Source of the DNA: DATBGS01 sp036557885
Lineage (GTDB): Bacteria; Chloroflexota; Ktedonobacteria; Ktedonobacterales; DATBGS01
Direction: 5' to 3'
Length of the DNA stretch: 28,930 nucleotides
Assembly: GCA_036557885.1 (NCBI GenBank)
Contig: DATBGS010000058.1
Coordinates: forward strand, 1 to 28,930
Below the pieces are notes generated by a model. It was not told the origin of the DNA, did no database searches, and worked only from the letters and a program-made list of their open reading frames with translations. This document shows positions 25,890 to 28,930 of this stretch, piece by piece. Every line of letters starts with the position of its first letter. Position 1 is the first letter of the stretch. A program made the position numbers and the translations under genes.

Positions 25890-26777
25890 CTACGTCCTGG
25901 ATGCCTCGAAGATCCTGGCGATCGATTGGTCGAGGATGGTGTCGAACTCCTCGTCGGTTTGATCAACCGAAAGTCCCTCGGTGAGCGCCCGCGAGAAGCT
26001 AGCAATGATTCCATGGTTGCGAGCAAGGCGGGCATTGGCCACTTCCAGGCTGTAGCCGCCGGAGAGCGCGACGACGCGGAGGACGCTTGGATGGGTTACC
26101 AGCTCCGTGTAGCAGTCGTCAACGTCAGGAAGCGTCAGCTTCAGCATGACGTAATCGTCGGCACTGAGCGAAGCCAGCCCCTTGAGGATAGCCTCCTTGA
26201 GCCTCGCCTCCGCTGCGGCCTTTTCCGGGCAGTGAATGTCGATCTCGGGCTCGATGATCGGCACCAATCCGGCAGCAAGGATTTGGCGAGCCACCTCGAA
26301 CTGCTGGTCAACCACCGCCTGAATACCGAAAGCGCTGGCACGCTTGATGAACGAGCGCATCTTGGTGCCAAAGACCTCCCGCTCCTTTGCTTTTGCCAGT
26401 AGCTCGTCGAGGTCTGGGATCGGCTTCATGATCTGGGCGCCATCTACCTCGGCGGCTAGACCTTTGTCAACTTTCAGGAACGGGATCACATTTTTCACGC
26501 CCCAGAGGTACTGGGCCGACTCGCGGCCCTCGATCTTCCGGTTCAAGGTGTCCTCGAACAGGATCGTGCCCAGGATGCGGTTTCCGCCGAAGCTGGGGCT
26601 CGTGATGATCCGGCTGCGGAACTCATGCACCAGCGCGAACATCTCGTCATCGTCCGAGTACGCGTCCTCCCCAATGCCGTACAGTTGGAGGGCCTTCGGG
26701 GTGCTGCCTCCGCTCTGGTCCAAGGCGGCGATGAAGCCGGACCCGGACTTCACCTTCTGGAACTGTTGGTCGCTCAT
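25890..26777 (-). CDS. fda: Class I fructose-bisphosphate aldolase
   Basis: 295 aa, the normal length for the bacterial class I (Schiff-base) aldolase that cleaves fructose 1,6-bisphosphate in glycolysis. The N-terminus SGSGFIAALDQSGGSTPKAL, the central NVIPFLKVDKGL, IIEPEIDIHC, the lysine motif VMLKLTLPD, and LSGGYSLEVANARLARNHG all match that family. GGGAGG lies five bases before the ATG. It is transcribed alone. It supplies central carbon metabolism, so unlike many neighbours it looks like a conserved housekeeping gene. Confidence 0.94.
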   Translation of the reverse strand: MSDQQFQKVKSGSGFIAALDQSGGSTPKALQLYGIGEDAYSDDDEMFALVHEFRSRIITSPSFGGNRILGTILFEDTLNRKIEGRESAQYLWGVKNVIPFLKVDKGLAAEVDGAQIMKPIPDLDELLAKAKEREVFGTKMRSFIKRASAFGIQAVVDQQFEVARQILAAGLVPIIEPEIDIHCPEKAAAEARLKEAILKGLASLSADDYVMLKLTLPDVDDCYTELVTHPSVLRVVALSGGYSLEVANARLARNHGIIASFSRALTEGLSVDQTDEEFDTILDQSIARIFEASRT

Positions 26778-27122
26778 CGAGGCCTCCCAGATGCAATTGT
26801 TCGTGTGCTTTGACGGAGTAATTGTCCTTGAGGGACGCTTATTGATTCACCGGGTCGTTGGACAGCTTATGGTACAAAGTCGGCCCATCAGTCCATCGAG
26901 GAAAGAAGGAGACTGATAGTGATGAGCGAGGCATATCAGATGATCGGCCACAATCGCACGAATCATGTCCATCGCTGTCCTCCTCTCTGGTTGCTCTTTA
27001 TACTATTATGAGGGCGTTTCGCAACGTCGTTTTCCGGCACTGATAGGCATTCTGCGCCGCACGAGGTATGCCAGTATCACCACCGGGTTACTCATGGTGG
27101 GCTTCGACCCGTACAGCAGCGG
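26778..27122. other. Intergenic DNA upstream of the aldolase, with one possible short ORF
   Basis: No established gene. On the minus strand a 41-codon frame at 26847-26972 begins MDMIRAIVADHLICLAHHYQ and has an unusually good GAGAGGAGG site seven bases before its ATG. It ends 70 bases ahead of the aldolase start, so it could be a leader ORF or the front of a deleted gene. I see no other feature here. Confidence 0.3.
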
Positions 27123-27306
27123 ACGGCCTTTGAGTATCATTGGAACAGAAAGTCGGGGTAATGGTTTGAGGCCAGACAGGATCGGGGCTCGCAAAAACGG
27201 ACTTGGTCCTCTTTTCTCTTCTACATAATTACTGCCGCTTGCGGATCACGCCCAGTAAAATGAGCCTTATGTACTTTTTCTGTTCCCAATGATACTCAAA
27301 GGCCGT
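27123..27306. repeat. Inverted repeat pair, ~30-bp arms, 184 bp overall
   Basis: The left arm at 27123-27151 starts ACGGCCTTTGAGTATCATTG. The right arm at 27277-27306 is its reverse complement except for one extra base (a GG/GGG difference). Read on the minus strand, the right arm is part of an open frame ending FEYHWEQKKYIRLILLG and stopping at 27229. The left arm read on the plus strand gives the same TAFEYHW and then ends at once. This may be a duplicated and inverted gene end, or the tips of a small mobile element. Confidence 0.6.
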
Positions 27307-27429
27307 GTTGACAACGTCGCCTGGAGCGGTAAGCAATGCCTCCATGATTTGGCTGTGATCGATACAGTTTTGTTCGGGAGGTATGGCCGCCAGTATAGCC
27401 GATCGTTTGTCTGGCTCCAGTTGGCCTCT
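27229..27429 (-). pseudogene. C-terminal scrap of an unidentified protein
   Basis: The minus-strand frame between stops at 27432 and 27231 reads PDKRSAILAAIPPEQNCIDH, then SQIMEALLTAPGDVVNTAFE and YHWEQKKYIRLILLGVIRK. It looks like genuine protein with helical character, but I cannot name it. An ATG at 27345 would give only 38 residues. The right arm of the inverted repeat falls inside it. Confidence 0.3.
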
Positions 27430-27738
27430 TCAGAGGAGGAAGGAGGCGCTACAGGGAGCCGTTCCCGCTTGCCGCGCCGTCGTGTCTTTGGGCGACCGAT
27501 TCGCCAGCCTCCGTGCTGACGGTACACGCGGCAGCCCCTGCGAGTGGCGCCGCCGCAGCTTTCGGTCAAATGCTGGACGAGTTCGACCGCACCTCCTGTG
27601 AGCGAACGGGAGCAGCGCTTCACCGTTGGGCCGTCAGGATGACGCCGGGACGTGGGCATCCGTACGAGCCAGACCCCTGTCGCCTGGAAGGCGGCATTAC
27701 AAGGCATATTCTCCCCAAGAGGCTGGTGTGAGGCGTTC
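27430..27738. other. Unassigned stretch
   Basis: Several overlapping open frames occur on both strands, none with a recognisable domain or good ribosome site. It may be the residue of one or more deleted genes. Confidence 0.3.
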
Positions 27739-28635
27739 TTAGCCCACCGGCTGCGGGTTCTGCTGCTGGGAGAGCCGCTGGCCTTGTTGGTCGAGTGCGC
27801 GAAATTCGTCGTCGCTGAGGGTGATGCTGGCGGCAGCGACATTCTCCTCCAGGTGTTTGACGCTGCTGGTCCCTGGGATCGGCAGCATGACCGGGCTGCG
27901 CTTGAGGAGCCAGGCCAGGGCAATGCTGCCAGGCCTGACGCGCTGTGTTTGGGCGATCTGATCGAGGACTGCGCCGGGCTGAGCGAGGCTGCCTGCCGTC
28001 AACGGGAACCAGGGAAGGAAGCCAATCCGCGCGCGCGTGCAGTAATCAAGCGCGTTCTCGCTCTGGCGGGTCACCAGGTTGTAGAGATTCTGGACGGTGA
28101 CCACCGGAAAGTAGCGCTGCGCCGCCTCGATCTCTTCGATGCTGACCTCACTCAAGCCGACGTGGCGCATCAGTCCTTCCTGCCGCATCTCTTTGATGGC
28201 ATCGAACTGTTCGTCGCGCGGAACCTTGGGGTCGATGCGATGCAACTGCCAGAGATCGAGGCGTTCCAGACCCAGACGACGTAAGCTCATCAGGACGCAT
28301 TGGCGTAGATACTCCGGTCGTCCCACCGGTGCCCAGTGATCCGGCCCCTGGCGTGTCAGCCCGCCTTTGGTGGCGATGAGTAGACCGCGATAGGGGTGCA
28401 GCGCTTCGTGAATCAGGCTCTCGCTGATTTCGGGACCGTAACTATCGGCGGTGTCGATCAAATTGATGCCCAGTTCTGGCAAGCGTTTGAGGGTGCGCAG
28501 CGCTTCCTGCCGGTCGTGCGGTTCGCCCCAGATGCCCTCGCCAGTCAGACGCATAGACCCGAAGCCGAGGCGATTGACGGTGAGGTCGCCGCCAATGGTG
28601 AATTGCCCGCTCTCTCGTGCGGTGCTGCTGCTCAT
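27739..28635 (-). CDS. Aldo/keto reductase
   Basis: 298 aa. The catalytic tetrad is Asp61 and Tyr66 (LIDTADSYG), Lys90 (IATKGG) and His132 (WQLHRID). The N-terminus (FTIGGDLTVNRLGFGSMRLTG) and the cofactor end (MLPIPGTSSVKHLEENVAAA) are typical of the AKR11/YajO-type group. The ATG at 28635 is chosen; the frame is open for 37 codons upstream without family similarity. AAGG lies eight bases before it. It is not closely related to the reductase at 2688-3659 (which has the STKGAHP motif and a different C-terminus). Confidence 0.93.
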   Translation of the reverse strand: MSSSTARESGQFTIGGDLTVNRLGFGSMRLTGEGIWGEPHDRQEALRTLKRLPELGINLIDTADSYGPEISESLIHEALHPYRGLLIATKGGLTRQGPDHWAPVGRPEYLRQCVLMSLRRLGLERLDLWQLHRIDPKVPRDEQFDAIKEMRQEGLMRHVGLSEVSIEEIEAAQRYFPVVTVQNLYNLVTRQSENALDYCTRARIGFLPWFPLTAGSLAQPGAVLDQIAQTQRVRPGSIALAWLLKRSPVMLPIPGTSSVKHLEENVAAASITLSDDEFRALDQQGQRLSQQQNPQPVG

Positions 28636-28800
28636 GTGGTGTCCTTGTCCCTTCTTGTGCAAGGCGTCCTTGCAATTCTTTGGCTCTCTCCAGGTTCTGG
28701 CAGCACGGCGCATGCTGCTGGTTTCGTTCTCCTGCACGATGCGCAAGGTCCTCGGTTCTCTGTATGCAACCCCTCTACCGAGCAGTACACCTGTTTGCTC

Positions 28801-28930
28801 CTACGCATCGAGCGTCATAAACAGAGTATTGAGCCCTTCCGCCAGGGTGGGATGAGTGAAGATGCCCTCTTTCAACGCGGTATAGGGCAGCTTGCCCATC
28901 ATCGCCACCTGGATGATGGTCATCAACTCG
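28801..28930 (-). CDS. C-terminus of a pyridine nucleotide-disulfide oxidoreductase (partial)
   Basis: The gene enters from the right edge. The visible end reads ELMTIIQVAMMGKLPYTALK, then EGIFTHPTLAEGLNTLF, and stops with TAG at 28801. The THPT(L)AEGLN motif belongs to the dimerisation domain of the glutathione/mercuric reductase and dihydrolipoamide dehydrogenase family, in which the His completes the partner subunit's active site. The active-site disulfide and both nucleotide-binding domains lie outside the window, so the specific enzyme cannot be named. Confidence 0.8.
   Translation of the reverse strand, partial: ELMTIIQVAMMGKLPYTALKEGIFTHPTLAEGLNTLFMTLDA

Noticed and set aside
27430..27735. 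Possible gene in the GC-rich stretch before the second reductase
   Set aside because: Frames on both strands are open by composition, with no recognisable motif or ribosome site.

Overview
The window looks like an accessory stretch of a large, IS-rich, moderately GC-rich bacterial chromosome. The mixture of sugar-metabolism genes, multi-permease ABC operons run by ECF sigma factors, F420-type (LLM) oxidoreductases, TPC-type metal ATPases, and many broken genes and interspersed repeats fits a filamentous Chloroflexota of the Ktedonobacteria type. That assignment is an inference from gene content. There is no rRNA, tRNA or marker gene here to prove it.

Layout. 1-1479: a complete IS4-superfamily-like element with perfect 25-bp ends, inserted in a GH3 beta-glucosidase gene whose 3' half follows (1480-2508). 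2688-4710: an aldo/keto reductase and a LacI-type regulator, apparently a carbohydrate-utilisation cluster with the GH3 gene. 4711-7636: a gene-poor zone of repeats, a fragment of a helical-repeat protein, an integrase-type transposase (5981-7051) and an HTH transposase scrap. 7637-8533: an alpha/beta hydrolase. 8695-14179 (minus): a seven-gene operon. Read in its own direction it encodes an ECF sigma factor, a zinc-finger anti-sigma domain fused to a multi-pass membrane protein, three ABC-2-like membrane proteins (two of them tandem duplicates), another membrane protein and one ABC ATPase. 14859-15515 (minus): a C-terminally truncated GH130-like gene. 15805-18839: a small membrane protein and a P1B-type metal ATPase. 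19170-19518: a decayed pstB remnant. 20414-21712: a type-II NADH dehydrogenase-like flavoprotein. 21872-23670 (minus): a translationally coupled pair, an NmrA-like protein and a quinone-oxidoreductase-like MDR. 24501-25447: an LLM oxidoreductase gene with a frameshift and no visible start codon. 25890-26777 (minus): class I fructose-bisphosphate aldolase. 27739-28635 (minus): a second aldo/keto reductase. 28801-28930 (minus): the C-terminus of a disulfide oxidoreductase.

The two most interesting signals are not ordinary single genes. First, a ~285-bp intergenic repeat occurs twice at full length (5097-5380, 19772-20056) and once 5'-truncated (14643-14796), always in the same orientation. Conserved blocks lie at nearly constant spacing and there is a potential long-range stem, so it is a candidate structured RNA or RNA-bearing mobile element. 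Second, a family of ~90-100-bp MITE-like inverted repeats, built on a CTGTGSTGGCTACTTTCGTC-type arm, is scattered through the intergenic DNA. The sigma/anti-sigma/ABC operon is a third candidate. It looks like a self-contained envelope-response unit in which the anti-sigma sensor is built into a transporter-like membrane protein.
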